A stretch of DNA of 64,000 nt from Bilabrum cf. latius (Eukaryota; Bigyra: Bicosoecida; Bigyra; Bicosoecida). The position numbers and the translations under genes are program-made. The first letter of the stretch is position 1; every line of letters begins with the position of its first letter. The stretch lies in NCBI GenBank assembly GCA_965178125.1, contig OZ237743.1:124001-188000 (forward strand), in the 5' to 3' direction. Under the pieces are notes generated by a model. The model had not been told where the DNA came from and ran no database searches. It saw only the letters and a program-made list of their open reading frames with translations. Of the stretch, positions 11,737-25,299 are shown one piece after another.

Positions 11737-14700
11737 TCATGCCTCTTCTCCATTGTCCATGGCCCCCTTGCGATCTACGCTAGCAGTCGCACTGTTTGCC
11801 CCCACGACCACCGGGCCCTGCTTCTACTCCCAGTCAGTCAATGGGGGCAGCTGCACCCCGTGGCCAGTCATAGCTCGCAATCCCTTCGACCCTGCCATTG
11901 CCCTGTCCACAGGATGCTTTTTAGCAGTGCCTCTTCTTGGGATCTCCTGCTCACGCCGGTCCGTATCACCTCCGAATACAACTGAACCAGCCAGGGAGCA
12001 CGCCTCCCGCACCTTGCCGGTGATCTCCCATCGCAGCACCCACACGCACCAGAGAAGTACCCCCACGTTCGACAGGAACACCACCATTGTGGCTGTTGTC
12101 AGCACGGCATCGCTCGAGTTCTCGTCGTGCAGGAAGAGACCCGCCTCAAATGTCAAGAATGCTCCCACCAGCGCCACCAGCTCGAGCGTGTTGAGCGCCG
12201 TGGCTTCGTACGGCTGATTCAGCGAGTGCAGCACAGCAGCGGCGAAAATCACGGCGATGGCGGAGTACGTCTGCACGCGCACGCCCATGGGCTCCACCAG
12301 CACCGTGATGGCCACCACGGCCAGCTTCCTCAGCATAATCACCACTTCCCAGTAGTACGCGTGGTCCCTAAAGCCGGCCGTCAGGAAGCCCATAGTGGCG
12401 ATCACGCCAGGGGCATGCAGTCGGTCACTCACCCACCAGAGTCGCAGTCCAGCCAAGAGCGGGATCCCCACGGCAAACACCAGGATGGCTGGAACGCCCA
12501 CACCGTACATGATCTGCAGCGCTCTGGGGTTGTGGCAGCACACGTCAAGGTCCAGGACCAGCCGCCGGTCTTCGAACCCTTCGGGGCATTCGTCATGCCC
12601 CGCCGGACTCGTGGCTAGCGGACCCATCTGCTGGTCACCACCGTCTAAGTCTACATCTGGCTCTAGGCTGGTGCATGACAGCATCCCGAACGATGCCTCG
12701 GTCAGCGTCAGATGCACCAGGAATGCGATCACAGTCAGACCCGAGAGGATCCGCATCCCCAGCGGGAGCTTCACAGCGGCTAGCGGCACTCCCACGCAGC
12801 CCAGTACAGTTCCTTCGCGCCGACTAGAAGCGAGCCAGAAGTACTCAGCCACTGGAGGCAAGGCAGCAGCAGGCACGGGACCCATAGTCACTGAATCAGC
12901 ATGTGACTAGGGCACAGCGGCACCGCCCTTCAAGCTTGTCGATACTGCCGTGTCTTGACCGAAGGATCTGGTGGGGACTGGAGCACCGCTGGACCCAGAC
13001 AGCAAGGACCTGAATCGGCTAGTGCGCTGCCGCATGATGCCCGACCGGCGAGCAGCGCTCCCCTTGCCTTGGCTGCTACTGGTCGTGATTGGGCTGCGTG
13101 GGCCAGGGTCGGAGCCGTGCCCACCATGCCGAGGTGCAGACGCGCTTCTACTCGGGCTCGATTCACGGTGCTTCTCGTTTCCGCTTGGCACGCCGCGCTC
13201 CTCGAGCACCGTCTCATTGCCCTGCCGCACCCTAGCGAGCGGATTGAAAGTCATCCTTTTCCTGGCAATCTAATCGTTGACCGGCTTCCCTTGTCTGTGC
13301 CCACCCTGACTCGCAGATTGAATCCCAGTAGCACCTGGACTCTCAGCTCCCCCTTCCTCCTCTCCTTCTTCCTCGTCTTTATCACCGTCAGTGACAACCT
13401 CCTCGGGCTCGTGCAAGCACCCGTCGATCAGATCCACAACCACCCAGAACAGGGCCAGTCCAGCAGCAAGCAAGAACGGAGTCAGCAGCACCACAATGGT
13501 GCGAAGGAGATACGAAGATCCGTGCGGCATGTTGGCTGCAAGGCCGCCCTGCATCTGCTACAGATTCACCCCCAGCACGTTCTCTTCGTGCATGGCAAGC
13601 GCCTCGGCAAGCACCCGCTCGTCCTCCAGCTGGGTCCCAGGCCACGTATCGTGCGGTGCACCCGACGTGCCACTGACACCGGACGCTCTACTGCTATTGT
13701 GTTGTTGCAGAATGCCTGTCCAAGCCTCCAGCGCAGCTGCCTGTCTGTTCTCTTCTGCACTTTCTTGCAAATCTCCAGTGCCCTGCTGCAGCATGCAGTC
13801 CAGGCTCAGCACTTCTGAGCTGACTGATGACACGGAGCCCATGGTGTTGAACAGGCGGATAACACCATCTGGCCAGTTGAGTTTGAAGGACGCAGCGATT
13901 GCCACCACCTACACATGCGAGAAGAGGATCTTGATGGTGGCCATACCCACGTTCTGGCCCCCGGCCCGCTGCCCGTGCCCTCGCTGCCTTGGCTGTGCCA
14001 CGTCAGCAGCACCCGGCGCGCGTCCAGTTGCAGTGCCGGGGGCCATGTTGGCTGTTCTGGCGCTGGTACTAGTGCCAAAGTCTGCCCCGGCTCTTCCAGC
14101 AGCATGTGTGGCCGTAGTTGTCGATGCATGCTAGTCTCTGTCCTCGTTTTCGTCCGAGGAGCTGTCATCTCCTAGCAATTCCATCAGCCGTTGGTGTTCC
14201 GACTGCACCGGCTGCCTGTTTGCGGGGCCCATGGAAGATGCACCACCTTGCAGCACGAGTGCTAGCGGATTTGTGCTTCTCAATGTCTATTCCACTGCAG
14301 GCTGCTTGGGATACGCCTTCCCTACCGGTTTCAAACCCGACTAGGCCGCGCGCTAGTTTAGAGCAGGCGCGCTAGCAGCCTCACTTGTGGTCAGTTGCAC
14401 TGTAGTAGCCCCCTGCTTTCCTGCAGCAATCTTTTCCCTACCATCACGGGCGTAATCACCGCCTTGCTTAGCCTCCATCGCTGCCAGCGCGCCCTTCCGC
14501 AGCGCATTCAGTACAAGTCCGATGGCCAGCAGCAGCACGGCCATAGACACTAGAATCGCCACAAGCACAACCACGAAGCCGCTCTGGCACTTGCGGCACT
14601 CGGATGGACCCCATGTTGTGTACCCTGGCATGCATCTGGCACACAGCAGCCCCCCGTACCCCTCGGCGCAAGTTTCACCAATCCACAAGGGGGCACCGGC

Positions 14701-17700
14701 ATCAATCAGCGAGGAGACATCCGCAGTGACCTGCACCGTTGTCAGATTTTCCATTGAATCCGACACGTACCTCGCCCGCACCAGCGAGGCTGACTCCACG
14801 ACCTGCTCTCGCTGGTACAAAGTGGAGATGGTGGGAACTTGCTGCTGCTACTGCTGCAGCTGCCTCTCGAGGGACCTGCGCACGTGCGGTGGAGCACGCG
14901 CAACTAGCCTTCTGGTCTGCGTCTGATTGATGCTGAGGGACGTTAATTCTGGCGGGGCACCATCGACCAGCGAGAGACATGATTCTGGCCGTGGGCACCG
15001 AGTGAAGGCAACCCTTCCTGAGGCCCACGGAATCCGCTAGTATCCTGGGGCTGCAGCAAGCGTAAAGGAGGACCCGCCCCTGCATCGAGTGGCCAGCTGG
15101 TCGCATGATCTGCAGCCCCAGTCCTCAGGCTGCAGGTGCGTGGTCAGAAACTCGCTCTAGGCGCAAGTCGAGGGTGATCCGGGGGTCCACGAGGAGAAAG
15201 GGCCCGGGCCCGCCTCGCTGATGGACCGGATCCGGAGGGCCATGGGGCGGGGGTCGATGGCAGTGAAGGAAGTCCGCATGAGTGCCAATCCGCCCGCGGA
15301 GCTTGGCCTCACGTCTATATCAGAAAGGTCAATTCGGAAGGCAGCGGCTTCGTCTTCTTCTTGGTCTTGATCTGCCCCGACTGAGGCAGCACCGGAAGCT
15401 GGTTCTCGTTCTCTCGTCAAGTTTGCCCCGCTCACGCCAAGCAGCCTCGATTGGATCTCAAACCCGTCCAGTCCCGCCAGTCCCTCCGCCACGATCTGCA
15501 CCTGCCCCGGGTCACGGAAGGTCCAGCGCACCTCGAACCGTTCGTTCCTCTCCCTCCAACCCTGAATGGAACTTGCAACGTATGGCCATGGATCTCCGAT
15601 GACGCCGTACGTGAATAGCGGGGCCGTTGCCGGATCGCTGGATAGGCCCCCACTCTAGTGCACCACTACCTGCAACCCGTCGATCTGGTCCTCCTCCAGC
15701 TGAGGCACCACGCACTCGATCGAGGTCTCGCCCAGTACAACCACGTCCAGGCACTCGTGCGGTCCCAGCATCACGCGATCTGCATCATTATTTTGCCGGC
15801 CCAGGCTGCGCCCTGCAATCACGAGACGCTCCCCGGCTGTGGCGCCGCTTGGGGCCACCGACGTCACTATTGGCCGCCCCAGTGCGGTGAAGAAGCGGTT
15901 GCGAGGACTCGTCTGCTGGGCCACCTGCACCTCAACCTCAGATTCACCCGGCCAGCTAGTCCCATTCACGCCAGTGCACAAGATCTCCGTGCTGGATACA
16001 AGGCGCACCGCACTGCAGGGACTGCCCCCGACTGACACACGCTCCACGTCTGACTGCTCGAATCCGAAGTGCACTCCTCTTACCGTGAACTGAGCTAGCA
16101 CCTGTGGCCCCGTCAGGCTGTACGATGGCTGGATCTCCTCCACCAGCGGCCGCTCGTAGCTCACGGTCGCTTGCGTAGACAGCTATACGGAGCCACCGGC
16201 CACTTGCGACTCGTCGTTACCACCGCCTTGCTGCACTTCTTCCGCAGAGCTCCCGCCCAGCGTGTGCACCGATACCAGCACATCCACGCCCACGCCGGGC
16301 TCGCAGTACGCCAGCAGCTCAGTGTCCGACACCCACAGCACCACGCGAGAGGGCCCACCGCCCACTTCCACACGATCCACAGCCCAAGGAGCCACACCCA
16401 GGCCCTCACCTCTGATCTGCAGCAGCCCAGCGGAGGAGGGCGCTCCCACCAGCGTTGGCGCAATGCTTGATACGGCCACCGCATCCAGGACCACCGAGGT
16501 TCGACCGCTGGGCGCCACTTCTCCGCCCAGCCCTGCTGCCTCCAGCAGCAGCTGCAGCTCATGTTGCGCTGTAGTCACCGACCCAAGAGCCACCTGAGCC
16601 CGACGCGCCGCTCCTGCGAGCACAGCGTCAGCACTGCCGTTGGAGGGGAACAGCCGCGGGCTCAGCACCTGCACAGCCGGGCGCCCCACCAGCAGCACCG
16701 TCCCGCCCGGACTAGACTGGGCCTGCAATAGGATCGATTCTTGCACCCCATCCAACTGGCCCGATGCATCTTGTGTCCCCACACTGAAGTGAACGGACAC
16801 CAGCTGCAGTGCATCAGAGAGCTATTGGCCAGACGCGGCCGAAGCAGCTGCCTGCCAGTCTACCACTGTGCACTGCACCCTGGAGATCACACGGACCGCC
16901 TGTGCGGATGCCGAGCTGGCGCGTACTGCGTGCAGTGACACGTTGGTACACGACGTATTCCACCCCTGGCCATCCAGCCGCACCAAGCCTGCGCCTCCCG
17001 TTGTCACACGGTCCCACTGAGACAGGGCCGATCCTGCATGACTCACGTCCAGCAGGAGCCGCAGACCCGCTTCTAGCAGATAGGCAGTGGCGCGGGGATA
17101 CGTGCTGATGCTGCCACTGTCTACACTGCTTCCGTTGGCCCTAGTGACAGCCAACGAGCCCGTCCTTCCTGGGTTTGGGCCTCCTGAGAATGTGGCCCGC
17201 GTGATCACTGGAGCCGCATAGTCCACAGTGGGTGCAGTGTCGATTGCATTCTCCCCGTTGCGCACAGATAAAACCTGCACCCTATGCCCAATACCCACAC
17301 CTGGAGGCAGCAAACACCGGAGTCGAGTGGCCGGCTCCAGCATCACCAGCTCAGTGCAAGCGTAAGTCCCAACCTGCACCCGGGCGATGGTGTCCACGGT
17401 GTTGCCGAGCCCATTGCCCTCGATCACGATCCACCCGCCATCGCCGGACACGCGGCCAGCAGGCACGCCATCGACAGCATCAGGTGTGACTGACTGCACC
17501 TGTACAGGGGGCTGGAACTGGAAGCCCGTAGGAGCAACGGATTCACGACCCGTAAAAATCACTCGCACGCTGAAATCCCCGGGGGTCCATTCCGGCCGAA
17601 TCTAGGTGCATTCCATTGTGCTGTCGTTGTGCACAAGCACATCGGGGCATTCTTTCCCCGAGATCACCATCCGTGGCGAGGTGCCGTTGCCGCCCGTCCG

Positions 17701-20700
17701 AGCAGACCCAAAATGACGGCCTTGCACGGTCACGCGATACACAGATTCTTTGTCGTTGAAGATCGTGTCTGGGTCCACCAGTACCGCATCGATCTCAGGG
17801 GCTAAAAAACGCACCACACCTGCGCTGCTAGCGTAGCTTCGGCCCTGTCGAGAGCGCACAGTCACTATGCCATCCGAGCCTGGACTAGGCATTAGTGTGC
17901 AACTTATCACGAAGTCAGACTCGGCCGATACGTTAACACATGGTGCCCCATCCACGTCGATGCTTTCAATGAACCCGCCGTCCACGGCCCCCAGCTGGAT
18001 GCCGACCAGCTGCAGCTCCGTGCCCCCTGCAGGACTCACGATGGACGGATTGGAACCGAGCACGGTTGGATCCACCCTGGCGAAGAGCTGGCTTGAAGAC
18101 CACTCGGCCAGCTGTGGCGGCGGGTCCACGTTGCTGCTCCACACCCCTGTCTCAAAACTTTCCCTCGGGTCAGCTGATAGCTGTCGCCATTCCTGCGCAT
18201 GCAGTCTGGCCCGCTCCGACCTGTTCGACTCCAGCGCGGCATTGAGCGCGCCTATCGGTCGAGGTACCACCCGCAATTCGTTGGAAGCCACGAGATGCGC
18301 CCGCACCGAGCATCGGAGCTCCGTGGCGGACACAATGACCAGCGGGTCGCATCTTTCCCCGCCTAGAAAGATCGCCCCGACATTGATCTCCATGCGGGAT
18401 GTGACGAGTGCAGTCCCTCTGAGGATAACCGAGTGCCTGGTGGAGTTATTTACGTTGTTCTCCACCATCGAAGACACGTCAATGGTGGGAGGCTCCACGG
18501 CCTGCACTGCGGCGGGGGCCAAGTCGACCCACGCTGGTATCGCGTCAACCGAGGACACATTCCCTCTTGCCGGTGCATCGTCGTCTGACACGCTGCTCTC
18601 CTATTCCCTGTCCGCCACGACCACCACAGCGGCCGTGTCCAGCCATGATAGCCCGGGCAGCTACACAGACATCGATACCGGGCCACCGATCGCGCCTGCA
18701 GGCGCAGTGCACAACAGCTCCGCTGCCCCCGGTGCGCGTTCCAGAATGCCGTCGCAGGGGTACACTCCAAGAGTCCCGCGCAAGGACTGCCTCGAAAGAG
18801 TCAGGGCAGATGACTCGAGCGAGGACCATACTTGAGACAGACCCCCGGTGGAATCCCGACTACCCATCGAGAGCACTGCAGCTCCCTGCACCCAGCCCAG
18901 CCCCAGCGATCCCCACCCGTCACCTCGTGGTACAGCTCCGATCACGCCGCCCTCACCAACGCTGGCAGGCCAATTGCTGCCGCTGCTGATCAAGCCAATC
19001 GCACCCTGCATGCCCACCGCAATACAATGCACCTCATCTGGTCCGGGAGCTGCGTCGTCGATGGTTTGCCCGCTGGCTAGTTCACGCAGCAGTAGCTCGC
19101 ACGCCCTTGGGTCGTTGCTAGACACGACTACCTCGCCAACGCTGCCCCCGTCAGAACCGGGCAAATGCACCTGCACCTCGGCCACGCCCGGTAGCAAGGG
19201 CTGCTCGGGGGTGCACTGCAGGATGGTGCGCATGCCTTCGTCAATGGCAAATGCACTGGACACTGGACACCGGACTCCACCTGCCCACACATGCCCAAGC
19301 TCATGCACCCTGCCGAGCTCCGATGGACGGGGCAGGTGCATTGAACGATGGGCCATCACAGCAATACCATCCCGGATTCTGCCCGTGTACACAGCCTGAC
19401 AATCACCCACAGGTCCCACATATTCCACCACGCCAGTTGCAGTATTGCCCTCGCTACCGCGCAGCTCCCCTTCGGACAGCAGACAACCAGCCTATGCCAC
19501 ATGCCTCAGCAGTGCCTAGCCATTCCACCCAGCCGCTGCATCTTTGGCAGATGCCGCATCTACTGCTGCCCCCAGTGCCACTACGTTTGCTTCTGTGAGA
19601 GGTGCAGCCCCCATTCCATCACTCGCTAGGCTCTCGTTCAGTGCACTGCACATCGCCTGCTGTTCGCTGCAGTCCAGCGAGGCTTGCAGCGCCTGCGCCA
19701 CGGGCAGCATCCACGGAGGCCTCGAATGCAGTCTGGTGGTGTTGGCCTTGTATGCTACTAGCCCACGCCCACTGCATCCTGGCGATGCTGCCAGCAGGTG
19801 GACCTCTTGGTCGCTGATGGATGCATTGGGCTGAGCAAATGTAGCGAGTGCAGTGCCGAGCTAGCAGCCGGGTCCAACGCCGGCGGGAACAGGAGCCTCG
19901 ATTCGCTCCGAGCTCAACACAACCGCTGCATCGGATGATGAGTTCTGGGTTGGGCCCAACCGGCTCCTCTGATCCACCCGCAGCAGCACTACTGCACCAG
20001 CAGCGTCGTCAAAGCCAGGTGCGCCCACAAACACGTCCATCGTACGGTCCAGTCCAAAACCCAGGAGCTCAATCGAGGCCCCAAAGCGGGAGCGCTCGAA
20101 CTGCCCCGGCCAGTGCCCATCCAGTCGTAAGGGCATCCGGGCAGGGGATAGGAGCTGGTGGTCAGAGACAGACATGGTTAGAGATCCAGCCGGGTCCTGT
20201 TGCACGGCCAGGTGTAGCAGCACCACGGCTCCGAATCTCCTGTCCTATCCAGACAGCGACAGATCCACCCAGTCAGGCGCGCCTACCAGTATCGACACCT
20301 CGCCAGTGGCCTGGCCAGGCCCCCATGCTGTCTCTTGCCTCTCCTCCCGAATCGGGCCCAGGTACTCGAGCGAGGCCCCAAAGCTGTCGCGGGGTGCTCC
20401 TGTGACGGACTGTATCACAGCGATGCGGGTGCCGTTCCAGTCTCCCCTTGGACTCTTGCTTGTCGTAGATGGGCTGCCTGTTGGGTGCAGTGCATGCACA
20501 TGCAGCTCTCCCTGCTGCGGTGCCCCAGCCGCTACAACTGGTGCGTGCATTCTCCTATGGCCAAGCATCGACTGGCCCAAGAAACCCACCGATGCACCCA
20601 GCGAGGTAGGCCCGCTGGCTACCGTCACATTGGAGAGCAGAGCCGTTGGTAGTACAACTCCACTGGCACTGAGAGCTGTCCCTGTCGCCAATCGACTGGC

Positions 20701-23700
20701 ACTGAGAGCTGTCCCTGTCGCCAATCGACTCACCCACAGCTGTCCTCTGGATGCGTCCCCCACCAGCAGGGAAATCGACCCGTCCCCCGCGCCCAGAGGC
20801 CCCAGCGAACACGCCGCGCTGCCATCTAGGAGCACCCTCATGCCAGCAGGCGGATGGTCTACGGCAGGTGCACCATGATCGTTTACTGTCGCAATCCTGG
20901 CATGCAGCAGGCCCCTGCTGACCCAGTTGTGGTAGCCCATCTCAGGCCCCGTGCTTGCCTGTCTGTCAACCTCTAGGGGTTCACCCTCCAACGCAACGAA
21001 CCTTCGTTGGCTAGCCCCCAGGATGCCTATCGACACATCAAGTGAGACAGGGGATGGTGATAATGATCTTGTAGCAGAGCCGGGCAACGAAGTGAGGCGG
21101 TGTATGGCTGTGGATTCAGCAAGCTCTGCCTCAGGGCCTAGAGCCAGCACCCACACCGTGCCTCGACCGCTGCCACCGTCATCATCACCGCGCGCCCCAA
21201 CGACAATGTCAACCACACCGTCACCATCCAGATCCGATAGCGATGCCACCGATACGCCAAATTCGTCCACATCGTCCAGCTGTCCCGTGAAGCCCCCTTG
21301 CGTGTCGGAGATCTTCTGATGCCCCTTTACCGTGCCATCCGATCGCAGGAACAGCACCCACACCGCGCCTCGATTGCTGCCACCATCATCGTCAAAACGT
21401 GCCCCAACAACAAGTTCCACCACGCCATCACCATCCAGATCCGACAGAGATGCAAGCGATTGCCCAAACTAGTCCCCATTGTCCAGCTGTCCCGTGAAGC
21501 CCCCTTGCGTGTCGGAGATCTTCTGATGCCCCTTCACCGTGCCATCCGATCGCAGGAACAGCACCCACACCGCGCCTCGATTGCTGCCGCCACCACCGAC
21601 ACCGAACTCAACTTCTCCCACGGCCAGGTCCACCGTGCCATCACCATCCAGATCCGACAGAGACGCTAGTGACTTGCTGAACCAGTCCCGGTCGTCCAGC
21701 TGTCCCGTGAAGCCCCCTTGCGTGTCGGAGATCTTCTGATGCCCCTTCACCGTGCCATCCGATCGCAGGAACAGCACCCACACCGCGCCTCGATTGCTGC
21801 CGCCGCCGTCATCGTCGCCAAATACTCCCACGGCCAGGTCAATCACACCATCACCGTCCAGATCCGACAGAGATGCCACCGATGTGCCAAAATAGTCCTG
21901 GTCGTCCAGCTGTCCCGTGAAGCCCCCTTGCGTGTCGGAGATCTTCTGATGCCCCTTCACCGTGCCATCCGATCGCAGGAACAGCACCCATACCGCGCCT
22001 CGATTGCTGCCGCCGCCGTCATCGTCATAGAATGCTCCCACGGCCAGGTCCACCGTGCCATCACCATCCAGATCCGACAGAGATGCCACAGATACACCAA
22101 AATTGTCCCGGTCGTCCAGCTGTCCCGTGAAGCCCCCTTGCGTGTCGGAGATCTTCTGATGCCCCTTCACCGTGCCATCCGATCGCAGGAACAACACCCA
22201 CACCGCGCCTCGATCATGGCCGCCGTCATCGTCTGTTGCTGCTCCAACGGCCAGATCAACCACGCCATCACCGTCCAGATCTGACAGAGAAGCCACCGAT
22301 ACACCAAACAAGTCCCCACTGAACAATTGTCCCGTGAAGCCCCCTTGCGTGTCGGAGATCTTCTGATGCCCCTTCAGCGTGCCGTTGCTCTTCACATTAT
22401 TGTTTGCCTGAAGGAGCACGTGGGGTCCTGTGCCCCTTCGCACCTGCACGCTGCTTCCGCTGTCGGACCCCAGCTGCAGCTTCCCATCCCCGTCAATCTT
22501 GCATTCCACCTTGCCGCCAGGTAAACCCACCACTCGATCGCAAGCACCACCCAGGGCTGTAGCTCCAGCTGCGCAGCCATCGGGGACGAGACATGGCACC
22601 TGCCCGAACTCAAACTCCGTGCCATCGTCCCACGCCCTCGTCAGTGACACGTTCACGAACCCCTGGGGCGATACGGACCATCCCCGGATGGAGTCCTCCT
22701 GCAGGCGCACCTCGATTGAGTTGGTTCCACTCGCCACCATGGCGCACCTCGACTGCAGCATAGGGCCTCCACAAGACGTCGTGGGGAAGGGGGGATCAGC
22801 CAGCAGATGGGGGCCCCTGCCAGGGCACCCATGCACGTTCGCATTGCGGGGCCAGAACCGCAGCAACAGGTCCACATTTAGAGTCCCGCCGAGTCCCTCG
22901 GCATACATGTCCGCCCACGCGACTCGCTTCACGGGAAATACGGCCCGATAGGAGTCCAGCAGCTGGCCACCTGCTACCAGCATGAAATGGAACTCCTCCG
23001 CCTCAGTGCCTGTCATGGATGAGTTGTAAGCCAGCTGCACCCGCACGCTGCCTTGCAAATACCCGAGCTACAGACGAGCGCTGGAGGAGGCACACTGTGA
23101 CTGGGTGAGGACAACACGCCTTCCACTGGAATGTGCTTGCCCGGATGCATTAGAGTACAACTATCCGTTGACTTGGTGCGCCTCGATGCCAACGCTCCAT
23201 GGATTGACGAGGCGGGCGGGGTCGATAGTGTAGCTGCCCTCGGCTCCGAGTATCGGAACAATGCTACGCGGGGTGCTGCGCAGCTACAGCACCCACACCG
23301 CACCTCGGTCAGTGCCGCCGTCATCGTCACCAACTACTCCAACGGCCATGTCCACCATGCCATCACCATCCAGGTCCGACAGCGATGCCACCGATACACC
23401 AAAATAGTCCCGATCGTCCAGCTGTCCCGTGAAGCCCCCTTGCGTGTCGGAAATCTTCTGATGCCCCTTCACCGTGCCATCCGATCGCAGGAACAGCACC
23501 CACACCGCGCCTCGCCTGCTGCCGCCATCACCATCATAGAATGCTCCGACGGCCAGGTCCACCATGCCATCACCATCCAGATCCGACAGAGATGCCACCG
23601 ATACACCAAAATAGTTCGCATTGTCCAGCTGTCCCGTGAAGCCCCCTTGCGTGTCGGAGATCTTCTGATGCCCCTTCACCGTGCCATCCGATCGCAGGAA

Positions 23701-24711
23701 CAGCACCCACACCGCGCCTCGATACTCGCCACCGTCATCGTCATAGAATGCTCCGACGGCCAGATCAACCACGCCATCACCATCCAGATCCGACAGAGAT
23801 GCCACCGATACGCCAAAGCGGTCCCAATCGCCCAGCTGTCCCGTGAAGCCCCCTTGCGTGTCGGAGATCTTCTGATGCCCTTTCACCGTGCCATCCGATC
23901 GCAGGAACAGCACCCACACCGCGCCTCGATTGCTGCCACCATCATCGTCACTCAAAGCTCCAACGGCCAGGTCCACCGTGCCATCACCGTCCAGATCCGA
24001 CAGAGATGCCACTGATTGCCCAAACTAGTCCCCATTGTCCAGCTGTCCCGTGAAGCCCCCTTGCGTGTCGGAGATCTTCTGATGCCCCTTCACCGTGCCA
24101 TCCGATCGCAGGAACAGCACCCACACCGCGCCTCGATACTCCCCACCGTCATCGTCATTCAAAGCTCCAACGGCCATGTCCACCATGCCATCACCATCCA
24201 GATCCGACAGAGAAGCCACCGATACGCCAAAATTGTCCCGGTCGTCCAGCTGTCCCGTGAAGCCCCCTTGCGTGTCGGAGATCTTCTGATGCCCCTTCAC
24301 CGTGCCATCCGATCGCAGGAACAGCACCCACACCGCGCCTCGATTCTCCCCACCGTCATCGTCTGTTGCTGCTCCGACGGCAAGGTCGGTCATGCTGTCC
24401 CCGTCAACGTGTAGCAGTGTGGCAACAGACCCACCAAAGCTATTTCCATTCGCAAGCGTACCATCGAAGCTTCCGTGTATGCTGGATATCTTCGTCTGGT
24501 TCCAAACTTTGCCATCACCTGAAGCAGGGGAAGATTGCAACGCCCTTGAGGCAGAGCTTCCATGTAGGGTTTCAGGCTTCGTTCTGCGGTGCGATGCCAC
24601 AAATGAATTTGCTCTCATATCCGCGCATATGCAAGTGGGGACAAACGACGTGACACGTGCAGATACAGTCATGCTTTGCTTACTGACGGGGCCACTCTTG
24701 CATTTCAGCAT
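11737..24711 (-). CDS. Giant FG-GAP and IPT/TIG repeat surface protein with multi-spanning C-terminus
   Basis: A single minus-strand frame of 4325 codons from ATG at 24711 to TGA at 11737. In the TAG-bounded gaps I checked codon by codon I found no TAA or TGA, and I located at least 27 in-frame TAG codons. N-terminal part (about 24600-20000): FG-GAP-type repeats with integrin-alpha-like Ca-binding loops DLDGDGxxD, split by a ~300-residue non-repeat segment (about 23280-22380). Middle (about 19900-15100): IPT/TIG-like Ig-fold modules, for example PIVTSVAPSGATAGERLVIAG. Then a Cys-rich CAEGYGGLLCARCMPGY module (near 14680-14620) and a membrane helix VVVLVAILVSMAVLLLAIGL. The last ~400 residues carry several more hydrophobic helices including YYWEVVIMLRKLAVVAITVL, a layout known in giant protist membrane proteins with EGF/GCC2-like modules. 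An adhesion or receptor role at the cell surface is inferred. No signal peptide is obvious at 24711, so a further 5' exon may exist. Confidence 0.82.
20900..22420 (-). repeat. FG-GAP repeat block 2 (tandem ~210-bp units)
   Basis: Near-identical ~90-bp cores (encoding RSDGTVKGHQKISDTQGGF) recur at about 21298, 21507, 21718, 21926, 22138 and 22345, a spacing of about 205-212 bp, so each unit encodes roughly 68-71 residues. Between the cores lie variable acidic loops of the form DLDGDG(V/T/M)(V/I)(D/E)LAVG. The near-identity at DNA level points to recent duplication or gene conversion. Confidence 0.85.
23284..24520 (-). repeat. FG-GAP repeat block 1 (tandem ~205-bp units)
   Basis: Five copies of the same core as in block 2 lie at about 23441, 23648, 23859, 24060 and 24266. 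The first unit of the protein (24420-24500) is more divergent. The variable position just before F-G holds N, Y, R, W, E, L or TAG in different units, so it does not by itself fix the meaning of TAG. Confidence 0.85.
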
Positions 24712-24984
24712 TCACCTCCGGAATGAATCTACTGATCTATAACAAACGGATACAACTGATTAGTCCGAACAATTTCATTAACATGCCTTTCATGAAAGCG
24801 AGCCAAAACGTTCTGCGCTAAATTTGGGCCTTCTCTTGCCCCACCAGATCCAGTCAACGTCGCCGTGCTAGACTACCAATTCCGGAATTTGCAAACTAAA
24901 CGCTACTTGTTATGCTAGAGGGTCTTGAAGTCCAGACCAAGTCTAAACCTTCACACAACTTTCAAGAAGAAATTGGAAAACTGC
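24712..24984. other. Spacer upstream of the giant surface-protein gene
   Basis: A 273-bp AT-richer stretch between the ATG of the minus-strand giant gene and direct repeat copy B. It probably contains the promoter, and possibly a short upstream exon, of the giant gene. No motif is recognised. Confidence 0.35.
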
Positions 24985-25035
24985 AGGTACGTCTCGGATC
25001 CTGACGGCCCGGGTGTGGTGCTACTGTCCACGGCA
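24985..25035 (+). pseudogene. Purple acid phosphatase 3' remnant
   Basis: Encodes RYVSDPDG, as in the phosphatase C-terminus (11041-11064), and then diverges. The rest of that gene is absent upstream. It survives only as the left end of direct repeat copy B. Confidence 0.65.
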
Positions 25036-25299
25036 CCGACCTGGGATGTGGAGGGGAGCTTGGGGCATGTGCATGCGCCGCCAGGGCAAGACTGGGGTGG
25101 GCTCTGGTGCGCAAATTACAAGGATGAGAGAGAGTGACCGGTTGAATGAATTTCGGTCGGCGCGGTGGTGCGCCACGGTCCACTGGGGCCGTTGCTTGCT
25201 TGCGCTGTCGGCATTTACGAACGTTCGCTAATTGGGTTCGTTGAGCAATCGGCGAAACCAAGGAAACTGTACATTCATTCTGCCCACGGCCGGGCAGGC

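Noticed and set aside
21298-24414. Plus-strand open frames with repeated peptides opposite the FG-GAP blocks
   Set aside because: They only mirror the DNA repeats of the minus-strand gene; the minus frame has the FG-GAP motif and Ca-binding loops.
11737-24711. Array of pseudogenes broken by stop codons
   Set aside because: All interruptions are TAG, in one frame, with conserved domain structure across them; TAA and TGA were absent in the gaps checked. A decayed gene would show all three stops and frameshifts.
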